Shown: positions 35,394 through 44,380, counted from the first letter of the stretch. The stretch is DNA of 64,000 bases from Leuconostoc miyukkimchii (GCF_019656055.1 NZ_BPKY01000006.1:1-64000), one strand, 5' to 3'. Notes: generated by a model from the sequence alone, not told the origin. Made by a program: numbers and translations.

Positions 35394-36716
35394 ATGACTG
35401 AAAAACAAACAGATGAAAGCGAACTAAACGCAGTTGCCGTCAAAATAAATTCCGGCATTAAACATGAAAATCCTTATGTTTATGACATGCTTTCAACGTA
35501 TGGCCGTGAAGTTTATTTTTCAAAAGACGGTAATGTTAAACAAATTGCTGACGCAAAAAAATACTCCGAGGAATTCAACGCCACTTCTGGATTTGCAACA
35601 GAACATGGTCAACCCATGTACCTACCACTTTTAGCAGAAACATTATCCACATATGATCCCGCTGACATTTTTCTCTACTCATCAACCCTGGGTACACCTG
35701 AATTACGTGACAAATGGCAAGAAAAAATGTACATTGAAAATCCAAGTCTAACAGGTAAAAAGATATCTAAACCTATCGCAACAATAGGTTTAACACATGG
35801 TTTAAACTTGGCTGCAAACCTCTTTGTAGACGAAGGAGATACATACATTCTGCCCGATAAGCAGTGGGAAAATTACAAAATGATTTTCAGTGAAACAAAA
35901 AAGGCTCATATGATTACGTACCCTATGTATGATAATGATTTTAAATTCAATACTAGTGCTTTCAGAGAAACCTTACTATCTCAACGTGATAAGAAAAAGA
36001 TAATTATTATTTTGAATTTTCCAAATAATCCGACCGGCTATACACCGTTAGCCCATGAAGCTGATGAACTCGCAGCAGCAATCAAAGAAGTTGCTGACAT
36101 TGGTGTCAATGTTGTTGTCATTTCCGATGATGCATACTTTGGTCTGTTTTATAAAGACTCCATCACAGAGTCACTATTTGGGCGGTTAGCAAATATTCAT
36201 CCACGCGTTTTGGCAATTAAAGTCGATGGTGCAACAAAAGAAGAATACACTTGGGGATTTCGTGTTGGTTTTTTAACTTTTGGCATTAATAGCGATGCTA
36301 TGAACACCTATTTGGAAGAAAAAGTGATGGGCGTTATTCGCACAACCATCTCTAACGGGCCGACCCCATCGCAAACATTCATTTTACATGCTCTTAAGTC
36401 TCCTGAATTAGCTAAACAAAAAGCCGATAAATACGAAATTATGCACCAGAGAGCTAACAAAATCGACACGATTCTGTCATCAGGAAAATATGATGATGCC
36501 TGGGATTTATATCCCTTTAACTCTGGCTATTTTTTTGCTATTAAAGTTAAAGGTGTTGATGCGGACACTGCAAGAATACACTTACTTCAAAAATATCATG
36601 TTGGCACAATCGCACTCGGTAATACGGATTTACGCGTTGCATTTTCTCGTGTGGATATTGAACATTTAGAAGAATTGATTAAACGATTATATGAAGGTAT
36701 TAAAGACCTTCAATAG
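35394..36716 (+). CDS. Class I/II PLP-dependent aminotransferase
   Basis: 440-aa fold-type I aminotransferase. The PLP pocket is recognisable from NFPNNPTGYTPL, VVISDDAYFGLFY and the Schiff-base Lys in VDGATKEEYTWGFRVGF, with the carboxylate-binding Arg near DLRVAFSR. The protein is longer at the N-terminus than aspartate aminotransferases. GAAAGGTG precedes the ATG 14 nt after accB. It is probably co-transcribed with pxpB-pxpC-accC-accB. Amino donor unknown; it may handle the amino acid released by lactam opening. Confidence 0.87.
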   Translation: MTEKQTDESELNAVAVKINSGIKHENPYVYDMLSTYGREVYFSKDGNVKQIADAKKYSEEFNATSGFATEHGQPMYLPLLAETLSTYDPADIFLYSSTLGTPELRDKWQEKMYIENPSLTGKKISKPIATIGLTHGLNLAANLFVDEGDTYILPDKQWENYKMIFSETKKAHMITYPMYDNDFKFNTSAFRETLLSQRDKKKIIIILNFPNNPTGYTPLAHEADELAAAIKEVADIGVNVVVISDDAYFGLFYKDSITESLFGRLANIHPRVLAIKVDGATKEEYTWGFRVGFLTFGINSDAMNTYLEEKVMGVIRTTISNGPTPSQTFILHALKSPELAKQKADKYEIMHQRANKIDTILSSGKYDDAWDLYPFNSGYFFAIKVKGVDADTARIHLLQKYHVGTIALGNTDLRVAFSRVDIEHLEELIKRLYEGIKDLQ

Positions 36717-36718
36717 CA

Positions 36719-36753
36719 TTAGAGCTAAATTGCAACAAATTTAGCTCTTTTTC
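36719..36753 (+). terminator. Terminator after the aminotransferase gene
   Basis: An 11-bp stem (36721-36731 with 36738-36748), 6-nt loop and T5. It lies immediately before the ribosome site of the next gene, so read-through likely sets expression of that gene. Confidence 0.85.
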
Positions 36754-36767
36754 AGAGGGGTTATTTT

Positions 36768-37952
36768 GTGATAAATAATAAGAAAAAACAAATATATTTC
36801 GTAGTTTTACTTGCCTTGTTGTTTCAAACTGCATATCAAGGCAATATTATGTTAACAACACTTTATGCTGTTCATTTACATGCACATTCTGCATTTTTGG
36901 GTGTTATCGTGGCACTAAGTGCACTGTTTCCAATGTTTTTAGCCATATATTCTGGCAAAGCAACTGATAGAGTGGGTTTTAAACTACCTTTAGCACTTGG
37001 CATGATTGGCTGTGGTACAGCTCTTCTACTACCCTTTATCGTTCACAATCAACTTTGGATACTATTAGTATCCCAATCACTTTTTGGTTTGTTTCAAATT
37101 TTTACTATTGTCACAATTCAAAACTTAGTCGGCGCACTAAGTGATACAAAAAACTACTCTAAAAATTATGCTATTTTATCGCAAGGTACTTCTATTGGTG
37201 AATTACTTGGAAATGTTTTAACTGGCTTCGCTATTGATCATATAGGTTATGGTTTCACGTACGTTCTTTTAGCTACTTTAGCCGTTATATCTGGATTAGC
37301 ATTTTTATTTAACTTCGTCAAAGTACCAAAATATAAGAAGAAAAAACAAGTTCAATCTGATAAGTTTATTGATTTATTAGCTTCAAGAAATTTACGTAAA
37401 ACATTTATTACGTCAGGAATCATATTAACTGGTGTATTCTTATTTTCGTTTTATTTTCCAGTATATGGTCGTAGTATTCATCTTTCAACATCATTAATTG
37501 GATTAGTTTTAGGTGCCAATACAGCAGCCTATTTCATTATTCGTTTAGTGATGCCACGTTTGAATGCCGCATTTAGTGATATGCATTTACTAGGTATATG
37601 TTTGCTACTTTCTTCGATTGGATTTATTTTAATACCACTTATTACTAATTTTTATTTCTTAGTAAGTTTGTCATTTGTTATGGGCCTTGGTCTTGGTTGT
37701 TGTCAACCACTCTCAATGTCAATGGCCTATCTTTTCTCCCCTAAAAACAGAACCGGGGAAGTTCTTGGTATCCGCTTAGCTGTCAACAAGTTTGCTCAAG
37801 TGATTGTCCCAATTATTTCTGGTCCATTAGGTGGCACATTGGGAACTTTACCAGTTTTTTGGACAAACGCAGCACTATTTATATATGGTGGTGTATCAAT
37901 GTTTACACCTGAATTGACTGACAAAAACAAAAAACCAAACCAAACATCTTAA
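36768..37952 (+). CDS. MFS transporter
   Basis: 394-aa major facilitator with about 12 membrane helices and the loop motif GKATDRVGFKLPLALG between helices 2 and 3. It starts with GTG at 36768, eleven nt after AGAGGGG. Its closest features are drug-efflux-like or small-metabolite carriers; substrate cannot be read from sequence. The position inside the Pxp island suggests uptake of the substrate or export of a product. Convergent with the LysR gene, with no clear terminator in the 22-nt gap. Confidence 0.85.
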   Translation: MINNKKKQIYFVVLLALLFQTAYQGNIMLTTLYAVHLHAHSAFLGVIVALSALFPMFLAIYSGKATDRVGFKLPLALGMIGCGTALLLPFIVHNQLWILLVSQSLFGLFQIFTIVTIQNLVGALSDTKNYSKNYAILSQGTSIGELLGNVLTGFAIDHIGYGFTYVLLATLAVISGLAFLFNFVKVPKYKKKKQVQSDKFIDLLASRNLRKTFITSGIILTGVFLFSFYFPVYGRSIHLSTSLIGLVLGANTAAYFIIRLVMPRLNAAFSDMHLLGICLLLSSIGFILIPLITNFYFLVSLSFVMGLGLGCCQPLSMSMAYLFSPKNRTGEVLGIRLAVNKFAQVIVPIISGPLGGTLGTLPVFWTNAALFIYGGVSMFTPELTDKNKKPNQTS

Positions 37953-37974
37953 TAGTAAAAACATAAGTAAATTG

Positions 37975-38901
37975 CTAATTAGCCGTTCGATTGGTAAATA
38001 ATTCATATATTTCTGAATTAACCTGTTCTCGACGAAGAAAGTCAACACAAGCGTCAAAAATTTGTAATCCTTCAGCAGCAGAACTTGTTGGATCTTTCTT
38101 TCTAATTTGATAAGTAATGCGATTTGGTGGCATATTTTGCAGATAATAAATATGACACTGACTCGTTTCTTTCAGGTGGTTAGCAATTGAAAATGGCACA
38201 ATAGCCCATTTCTTGTCATCATCTAAAAAAGTATTTAATAGGTTTGCCGTGTCAATTTGAATTGTTGGATACGGACGATTTTCGATCCAACGATCATACC
38301 ATGATTGAAAAAAAACATTAAAACCAAAGAAAACTTGTTCTGTTGTATCTAATTCAGCATCAACAAGTTTATTATTTTCTTCTTTCAGTACACCCTTGCA
38401 AACAACAACCATTTTTTCTCCAGAAAATTTATTATTAATCATCCCCTGGTCAGGTTGTTCAAAATGGCCAATAGCAATATCAATTTTCCGACTATTCAAG
38501 GCATTATAAAGATCTGTAGATTGACCAGTAATGATATGCATATCAATCGTTTCTTTAAACTGCTTAATCATAGAATAGATTGGCGGCAAAATATAGGACT
38601 GAGCTGAATCAATAGCCCCAATTGATAATGTTATTTTTTGTTGTTTGTATTTAATTGCCCTCGTTTCATGAACTAAATCTACCCAATGACGCGCAATATT
38701 TAAAAACTTTTGCCCATCGGGTGTTAAATTTAAGGTTCTAAATCCCCTACCTCGTTCAATCAAATCCATACCAACATCCTTTTCAAGTTTCGCAATATGA
38801 TAACTTAATGTTGACTGGGAAATAAACAACGTATCGGCTGCCTCTGTTAATGTACCAGCATTAACTACTGCTAAAAATATCTCAATATCTACTGAATTCA
38901 T
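37975..38901 (-). CDS. LysR-family transcriptional regulator
   Basis: 308-aa regulator with an N-terminal winged helix (VDIEIFLAVVNAGTLTEAAD, FISQSTLSYHIAKLEKDVGM) and a periplasmic-binding-fold effector domain (about 90-300). GAGG lies 7 nt before the ATG at 38901. It is divergent from the alcohol dehydrogenase gene across 341 bp holding a perfect 13-bp inverted repeat, so it is the best candidate to control the second half of the island. Confidence 0.9.
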   Translation of the reverse strand: MNSVDIEIFLAVVNAGTLTEAADTLFISQSTLSYHIAKLEKDVGMDLIERGRGFRTLNLTPDGQKFLNIARHWVDLVHETRAIKYKQQKITLSIGAIDSAQSYILPPIYSMIKQFKETIDMHIITGQSTDLYNALNSRKIDIAIGHFEQPDQGMINNKFSGEKMVVVCKGVLKEENNKLVDAELDTTEQVFFGFNVFFQSWYDRWIENRPYPTIQIDTANLLNTFLDDDKKWAIVPFSIANHLKETSQCHIYYLQNMPPNRITYQIRKKDPTSSAAEGLQIFDACVDFLRREQVNSEIYELFTNRTAN

Positions 38902-39170
38902 GAATTCCTCTTTCTCTTTTATGAAAACTACATATTGGAAAATTAGTCATCATTCACATTTTTTGTGCATACATCATAAAAAAGAACCACAATTTGTATA
39001 CTTAGAACTATTTTACACAATAAAATAAGAAATATATTGCAATTTGTTAATTAATCTGACATTTAAATAAAAATCTATTTTGTTGATATTTATTATCAGT
39101 TCATTGAATTTTATTTTTTAAATAATAAGATGTAGTGTATTTCATAAGAAAGTTTGTCTATTAATAAGCA

Positions 39171-39205
39171 AATCATTATAAAACAGCGTGCTTTTTATAA
39201 TGATT
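39171..39205. promoter_or_regulatory. Perfect 13-bp inverted repeat before the dehydrogenase gene
   Basis: AATCATTATAAAA (39171-39183) is inverted at 39193-39205 around a 9-nt spacer. The right arm contains TATAAT (39196-39201), the likely -10 of the dehydrogenase operon, whose ATG is 38 nt downstream. A regulator bound here would block or position RNA polymerase. The rest of the 341-bp gap is AT-rich and shows no gene. Confidence 0.65.
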
Positions 39206-39242
39206 AACAAATTTTCATGAAAACTATGGAGGATATGTCATC

Positions 39243-40313
39243 ATGAATGCTTTAACACGGTATGGTATTGAAATTGGCGGATTTAAATTTGAAAGGGGTC
39301 TACCAGAACCTGAAATCACTGAAAATGATATTTTAATCGAAATAAAAGCAGCTGGTATATGTGGTGCTGACTTCAAACATTTTGGCATTGAAAATGGCGC
39401 AACCGATAACAAACGTATTGCTGGACATGAGTTTGCTGGTGTTATCGTCAAGGCAGGAAAAAACATCACCGACTGGCATGTTGGCCAACGTGTTGTTTCA
39501 GAAAACACAGCTTACGCTTGTGGAAAATGTCACGCCTGTGAAATTGGAAATTTTCTAGTTTGCCCATATAAACGTTCATTTGGTTTAAGTCCACATACTG
39601 ATGGTGGTTTTACCAAATATGTCAAAGTACCTGGTTACATTCTGAATCTTTACAAAAACTGTTTGTTTGAAATTCCAGACAATGTTTCATTTGAAGAAGC
39701 CTCAATGTTAGATCCCATCGGAAACGCCTACATGGCAGTAGCTCAACGTTCAAATTTATTACCTGGAGATAATATTGTTGTATTCGGGGCTGGTACTTTA
39801 GGCCTAGGTTGTGTGCAAATGGCAAAAATTATGGGCGCCGCAGAAATTATTGTTATTGCCTCTAGTGCCAACGAAGCTGTTCGATTCCCCGTGGCCAAAA
39901 AATTTGGTGCCACACACTGTATTTCTTACGATAAAGAAAATGTCGAAGACAAAATTATTGAACTCGTTGGCGAAAATAATATCCCCATTGTTTTTGATTG
40001 TGCCGGATCCCCTTCAGTTCTAAACCAATCACTTAATATTTTACGAACAAATGGACAAATTATTCGTGTTGGTATGAGTTTCTTACCGTTAAATTTTTCA
40101 ATCAATGATTTATCTATGAAAGCCATTGATTTAGTTGGTCACATGGCATACAACACCGTTTCATTGAAACATGTATTGACCCTGCTAGAACGAAAAATGT
40201 TTGATGCAAAATCTATGATTACACATACTTTACCTTTATCAGAATGGCAAGAAGGCTTTGAACTCATGAAAAGCCGACAAGGTATCAAAGTAATTTTGAA
40301 GTATGACGAATAA
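39243..40313 (+). CDS. Zinc-dependent alcohol/polyol dehydrogenase, MDR family
   Basis: 356-aa medium-chain dehydrogenase. Catalytic zinc ligands are in GICGADFKHF and AGHEFAGVI, the structural zinc motif is ACGKCHACEIGNFLVCP with four Cys, and the NAD-binding turn is VFGAGTLGLGCVQMAK. The C-terminal part fits the threonine/sorbitol dehydrogenase branch. GGAGG is 10 nt before the ATG. First gene of a dehydrogenase-MFS-PxpA set. Substrate unknown; a hydroxy-lactam or polyol is possible. Confidence 0.88.
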   Translation: MNALTRYGIEIGGFKFERGLPEPEITENDILIEIKAAGICGADFKHFGIENGATDNKRIAGHEFAGVIVKAGKNITDWHVGQRVVSENTAYACGKCHACEIGNFLVCPYKRSFGLSPHTDGGFTKYVKVPGYILNLYKNCLFEIPDNVSFEEASMLDPIGNAYMAVAQRSNLLPGDNIVVFGAGTLGLGCVQMAKIMGAAEIIVIASSANEAVRFPVAKKFGATHCISYDKENVEDKIIELVGENNIPIVFDCAGSPSVLNQSLNILRTNGQIIRVGMSFLPLNFSINDLSMKAIDLVGHMAYNTVSLKHVLTLLERKMFDAKSMITHTLPLSEWQEGFELMKSRQGIKVILKYDE

Positions 40314-40372
40314 CAAATATCAACGTTCAGACCTCAAAACAAATCACATTGTACATGCAAGAGGAGATTTCA

Positions 40373-41803
40373 ATGGTTATTAAAAATTACGAAATAGGTG
40401 CTCGCCTTGACAGACTACCAGTATCAAAATGGCATCGTAAATTACTATGGCTAATCGGATTAGGATTAATCATAGATGGTTTTGACAACTATATTGGTGG
40501 CGTAGTTCTCGCCCAATTAACCAAAATTGGTTGGTCAAATGATTATTATAATGCTGCCTTTTCATCCGCAACATTAGCTGGTTTATTTATAGGTAGTTTA
40601 TTAGCAGGGTTTTTAGGTGACAAATTCGGTCGTAAAACAACTTATCAAATTAACTTATTAATCTTTGGAATTGGATCAATCATTGCTGCTTTCTCTGTAA
40701 ACATGACAATGTTAATTGTTATGCGTGCCATTATTGGTATCGGTTTAGGCGCTGAAATTGTTGTCGGATTTTCAACTTTTACTGAATTTTTGCCATCAAA
40801 AACACGCGGAAAATGGGTTAGTACGCTATCGTTAATTGGAAATAGTGCGCCACCAGTAGCTACTCTGATTGGTTTCATTGTTATTCCAGCATTGGGACCA
40901 ACATATGGATGGCGGGCAATGTTTTTAATCGCTGGTATTGCAGCTTTTGCTGTCTGGTTCCTGCGAAAGGCTATGCCTGAATCCCCTCGTTGGCTAGCAA
41001 CTAAAGGTCGAACTGATGAAGCAAATAGAATTGTCACCGACGTAGAGCACGAAATTGAAACTGAAATGAAAGTACCACTACCAACTGTTAATGATGTTTA
41101 TCATGAAGAAGAAGAGCAAGTTAAAATTCCATTTTCAACCTTATTCAAAAAGCCTTTATTACTTCGCACCATTGTTGGTATTTCCGTTTTAATTGGTATG
41201 AATATTTCGCTTTATACGATTACAACTTGGATCCCTACTCTTTTTGTTAAACGTGGTATTTCCGTGACAACTTCAATCTTTATGACAACATTGATTTTGT
41301 TCGGCGCACCCGTTGGTGTTTTTATCGCCACAAAAATCATTGATAAATTTCCAAGAAAATGGTTTGGGACAGTTATGCTTGTTTTGATAGCCATATTTTC
41401 CGTCATCTATGCAATGCAAAATAACGCAATTGCCATCGTTATTGTCGGATTTTCCTTGATTTCATTCCTGTACATTTATGTCTGTTTTGCCAGTGCTGTC
41501 TACGTCCCAGAATTATGGCCAACAGAGATTCGTTTACGTGGTGCCGGCTTTTGTACAGCTATTGGTAGAGGTTTTGCAATATTTACACCATATGGTGTGG
41601 CATTCTTATTATCAAAATATGGCGAAATATCTGTTTTCCTAACAATTGCTATCATTATGCTAGTTGTTGCCATTATATTAGCATCTATTGGTATTGAAAC
41701 ACGTAATAAATCTGCTGAAGAAATAGCCTATGATGCATTATCTAAAAAAGATGTCGCAGAAATATTTGCTAATAAAATAGACGCTGATATTCCAGAAATT
41801 TAA
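40373..41803 (+). CDS. MFS transporter, aromatic-acid/sugar-porter type
   Basis: 476-aa carrier with about 12 membrane helices and clear sugar-porter/AAHS signatures: GFLGDKFGRKTTYQ in loop 2-3, PESPRWLATKGR after helix 6, and ELWPTEIRLRGAGF in the second half. The ATG at 40373 has AGAGGAG 6-7 nt upstream, so eight residues of a longer reading are rejected. Organic acids, aromatic acids or nicotinate-like compounds are typical substrates of this type. Its place between the dehydrogenase and pxpA suggests it imports the compound the island degrades. Confidence 0.87.
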   Translation: MVIKNYEIGARLDRLPVSKWHRKLLWLIGLGLIIDGFDNYIGGVVLAQLTKIGWSNDYYNAAFSSATLAGLFIGSLLAGFLGDKFGRKTTYQINLLIFGIGSIIAAFSVNMTMLIVMRAIIGIGLGAEIVVGFSTFTEFLPSKTRGKWVSTLSLIGNSAPPVATLIGFIVIPALGPTYGWRAMFLIAGIAAFAVWFLRKAMPESPRWLATKGRTDEANRIVTDVEHEIETEMKVPLPTVNDVYHEEEEQVKIPFSTLFKKPLLLRTIVGISVLIGMNISLYTITTWIPTLFVKRGISVTTSIFMTTLILFGAPVGVFIATKIIDKFPRKWFGTVMLVLIAIFSVIYAMQNNAIAIVIVGFSLISFLYIYVCFASAVYVPELWPTEIRLRGAGFCTAIGRGFAIFTPYGVAFLLSKYGEISVFLTIAIIMLVVAIILASIGIETRNKSAEEIAYDALSKKDVAEIFANKIDADIPEI

Positions 41804-41823
41804 AAAATAATTGGAGCATATAT

Positions 41824-42591
41824 ATGATAAAAAGTTTAGATATTGTATCAGATTTGGGCGAAGGCTTTGGTAGTTATCAAATTGCAGATGATGATAGTCT
41901 TTTGCAAATTGTTTCTTCAGCAAACATTGCTTGTGGCTTTCATGCAGGAGATCCGCGAACAATGGCTAGCACTGTTCAAAAATGCATCGCTAACAACGTT
42001 GCTATTGGTGCACACCCTAGTTTTCCAGATCGCGTTGGTTTTGGTCGTCGTGGTATGGATTTATCAGCGTTAGAAGTTGAAACAGATATGTTGTATCAAA
42101 TTGGTGCTTTAAATGGCTTTGCTCAGGCATTCGGTACGAAATTACAACATGTCACACCACATGGCAAATTAGGCAACTATGTTGTAGAAGATTCAAAATA
42201 TGCTAATGCCGTTGCAGAAGCAATTGCAAAATTTGATGACTCATTAATAATTGTTACCTTACCAGGAGAACTCGCAGAAGCAGCCAAGAAAAAAGGACTA
42301 CGTATCGCTTATACCATTTTTGCCGATCGTGCCTACAACACCGATGGATCATTAGTTAGTAGAAATCAACCAGGTGCTGTGTTACATGATATTGACCTCA
42401 TTACAAGTCGCGTACTTCGTATGGTTAATGAAGGCAAAGTGACGTCTATAACAGGTCAAGATATTACTGTCAAAGGTAGTTCCCTCCTGCTACATGGTGA
42501 CACAGCCGGTTCAGTACAAATGGCCACAAAAATACGTGATTCACTAATTGCTAATGGTATCATCATTAAAAGTTTAAATGCAACTAAATAA
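41824..42591 (+). CDS. pxpA: PxpA/LamB-YcsF family 5-oxoprolinase subunit
   Basis: 255-aa LamB/YcsF protein, the hydrolytic partner of PxpB/PxpC. Family motifs are visible: SDLGEGFG, SANIACGFHAGDPRTM, AIGAHPSFPDRVGFGRRGM, HVTPHGKLGNY and FADRAYNTDGSLVSRNQPGA. TTGGAG lies 10 nt before the ATG. It is about 8 kb from pxpBC, on the far side of a LysR gene, instead of beside them as in many genomes. It ends the island; a terminator is 113 nt downstream. Confidence 0.9.
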   Translation: MIKSLDIVSDLGEGFGSYQIADDDSLLQIVSSANIACGFHAGDPRTMASTVQKCIANNVAIGAHPSFPDRVGFGRRGMDLSALEVETDMLYQIGALNGFAQAFGTKLQHVTPHGKLGNYVVEDSKYANAVAEAIAKFDDSLIIVTLPGELAEAAKKKGLRIAYTIFADRAYNTDGSLVSRNQPGAVLHDIDLITSRVLRMVNEGKVTSITGQDITVKGSSLLLHGDTAGSVQMATKIRDSLIANGIIIKSLNATK

Positions 42592-42703
42592 CGTTCAAAA
42601 AAACAAGGTAATAATTAAGAAGATACATACTAGGTACACTTTTTGACCACAAATGTTACAAGGTGTACTTAGTATTTTCATTATAAAATTGAATTCTAAA
42701 CGT

Positions 42704-42740
42704 AAAGCCCCTAGACCAACCAAAGTTAAGGTGGCTTTTT
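42704..42740 (+). terminator. Terminator after pxpA
   Basis: AAAGCCCCT (42704-42712) pairs with AGG-T-GGCTTT (42729-42738, one bulge), followed by T5. The same stem read from the minus strand lacks a good U-tract. The rest of 42592-43001 has no gene I can support. Confidence 0.6.
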
Positions 42741-43001
42741 GTTTAACCATGTTTTTAGTCTTGTTGATTTCTTTGAGTAGCTTAACTATTTTGATAATCA
42801 AAGTAACCAAAAAATGTAATCAAATACATTTACTGTGGTCCAGAAGGCCATATTGGTGTTATAATACAGCAATTCCCTATAAAATTTCCGTACTCTAAAT
42901 TAACCTATTATGGTTACATTTTATTTTTAACTTTACAAATTATTTAGTGTGTAGTAGACTTATAAACATCATTTTTCATTTCATGACTCACGAGGCAAAT
43001 A

Positions 43002-43181
43002 ATGAATAACATACTTATTGGGGAAATAAATATGATTACTAATAAAGAACAAACAAACGATAAAATATTTGACATAGCATTAGGCCTATTACTTATTAGT
43101 TCAATGCTTTTAGAGGGGAGTTTATCAACTATAGGAATGACCGTTGCAGTGCTGCTTGCTATTTACAGTGTGGAGAATTAA
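43002..43181 (+). CDS. Tiny membrane protein A, 59 aa
   Basis: Unrecognised. The ATG at 43002 has GAGG 7 nt upstream. An in-frame ATG at 43032 with GGGG is an alternative giving 49 aa. The C-terminal half is hydrophobic (IALGLLLISSMLL, MTVAVLLAIYSV): one or two membrane passes with a polar, charged N-terminus. Its hydrophobic part resembles the next gene (GLLL...LAIY pattern), so the two look like a tandem duplication. No double-Gly leader or Cys is present. Too short for normal ORF cut-offs. Confidence 0.55.
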   Translation: MNNILIGEINMITNKEQTNDKIFDIALGLLLISSMLLEGSLSTIGMTVAVLLAIYSVEN

Positions 43182-43184
43182 ACT

Positions 43185-43352
43185 ATGAAAAAGTGGTTAT
43201 ACAGATACAATCCATTGCTAATGTTTATTTTAGGTGCCTTATTGCTGACTGATGCACTAATTAATAATAATGTGGTCAATATGATATCACCAATTATACT
43301 CATGATTTTAGCTATATATATTGTGATCATTAGAAAAATACGCAATAAGTAG
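43185..43352 (+). CDS. Tiny membrane protein B, 55 aa
   Basis: Unrecognised. It starts 4 nt after the stop of protein A, with GGAG 8 nt before the ATG at 43185. The product is a positively charged N-terminus (MKKWLYRYNP), two hydrophobic segments split by NNNVVN, and a basic tail (IIRKIRNK), i.e. an N-in, C-in hairpin. Similarity to protein A (LGALLLTDAL, ILMILAIYIV) suggests a common origin. Such basic two-helix peptides can be transporter accessories, immunity proteins or toxins; nothing here decides. Confidence 0.55.
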   Translation: MKKWLYRYNPLLMFILGALLLTDALINNNVVNMISPIILMILAIYIVIIRKIRNK

Positions 43353-43418
43353 CCCTAATCATTCATACAGGCGTTTATTAAATCCAATAATCATCCTCCC
43401 TTTTCATAAAGATTGCAC

Positions 43419-43452
43419 AAAAAAGCCCTACAATTAAGTAAGGGCTTTTTTT
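43419..43452. terminator. Bidirectional terminator
   Basis: GCCCTAC pairs with GTA-A-GGGC (one bulged A), with A6 and T7 flanks, between the tiny membrane proteins and the convergent LOG-family gene. Confidence 0.85.
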
Positions 43453-43482
43453 AGTTACCAAAATAGGCATAAATTCTCAATC

Positions 43483-44028
43483 TCAAAAATTCTCTAGATA
43501 ATCAAATATATCGTCAATTTCATCAAAAATTTGAATACATTTCATATCATGTTCGCTAACAAAACCATCTTTATAAATTTCATTCAGCCATACCCAGAAT
43601 GTATCATAAAAACCGTTGACATTAAATAATGCCAAGGGCTTATCATGTAAATTAATTTTTGACCAACTAATAACTTGAGCAATTTCTTCCAACGTACCAA
43701 AACCACCTGGTAATACAATAAAAGCATCTGAATAATCCATTAATAGTTGTTTGCGCTCTGTCATTGTATCTACTTCTATTAACTGTGTGATTTCATCAGG
43801 TTCAACAGCCTCTTCAGCAAGGTTACGTGGTGAAATGCCCAAAACTTGACCACCTGCATTAATAGCACTACGCGCTGTAACACCCATTAAACCATCTTTA
43901 CCCGCACCAAAAACTAACTTACTTTGATTCTGCGCAATTCTTTGACCAAGTGCCTTTGCTGCATCTACATAGTGTGGATCATTGCCTGCTTGAGATCCCA
44001 TAAAAACGCCAATTGATGATATTTTCAT
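43483..44028 (-). CDS. LOG family protein (cytokinin riboside 5'-monophosphate phosphoribohydrolase)
   Basis: 181-aa Rossmann-type protein of the LOG/TIGR00730 family, which cleaves nucleoside 5'-monophosphates to base and ribose 5-phosphate in characterised members. GVFMGSQAG is near the N-terminus, MTERKQLLMDYSDAFIVLPG follows, and the diagnostic PGGFGTLEE is present. GAGGAAA lies before the ATG at normal distance. It is monocistronic and divergent from rpoY. The bacterial substrate is not established. Confidence 0.9.
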   Translation of the reverse strand: MKISSIGVFMGSQAGNDPHYVDAAKALGQRIAQNQSKLVFGAGKDGLMGVTARSAINAGGQVLGISPRNLAEEAVEPDEITQLIEVDTMTERKQLLMDYSDAFIVLPGGFGTLEEIAQVISWSKINLHDKPLALFNVNGFYDTFWVWLNEIYKDGFVSEHDMKCIQIFDEIDDIFDYLENF

Positions 44029-44165
44029 ATTATTTTCCTCAATATTAATCTATCAATTCTTACTTTATTAATCAAGCAAGTGGTTGAAATATCAGTTTAT
44101 GTGGTAAACTAGAAAATAAGGTTTTGTTCGTGACAAATTACTACACTATTTTAATGGAGGCATTT

Positions 44166-44378
44166 ATGATTTATAAAGTTTATTACCAAGAACACCCAGA
44201 ACGTAATCCTAAGCGTGAAACAACAGTTTCACTTTACTTGACGGCAGATAGCCTGCCCCAAGCACGGGAAATTATTGAAGAAAACACAGCTTACAATGTG
44301 GAAGCTATCGAAGAACTATCCGACAAGGCCTTAACTTATGAAAAGGCTAATCCGAGCTTCGAGATTACAACATTTTAA
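44166..44378 (+). CDS. rpoY: RNA polymerase epsilon subunit (RpoY)
   Basis: Small auxiliary subunit of Firmicute RNA polymerase. The 70-aa protein (MIYKVYYQEHPERNPKRETT...) matches family length and start. GGAGG lies 5 nt before the ATG at 44166; the longer reading from 44124 has none. It is followed by rnjA after two nt, the standard Firmicute pairing. An extended -10, TGG-TAAACT, lies about 55 nt upstream. Confidence 0.95.
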   Translation: MIYKVYYQEHPERNPKRETTVSLYLTADSLPQAREIIEENTAYNVEAIEELSDKALTYEKANPSFEITTF

Positions 44379-44380
44379 CT

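Noticed and set aside
42653-42898. An 81-codon plus-strand ORF with hydrophobic stretch
   Set aside because: No ribosome site, runs through a terminator stem, and has odd composition; likely a shadow of the degenerate region.
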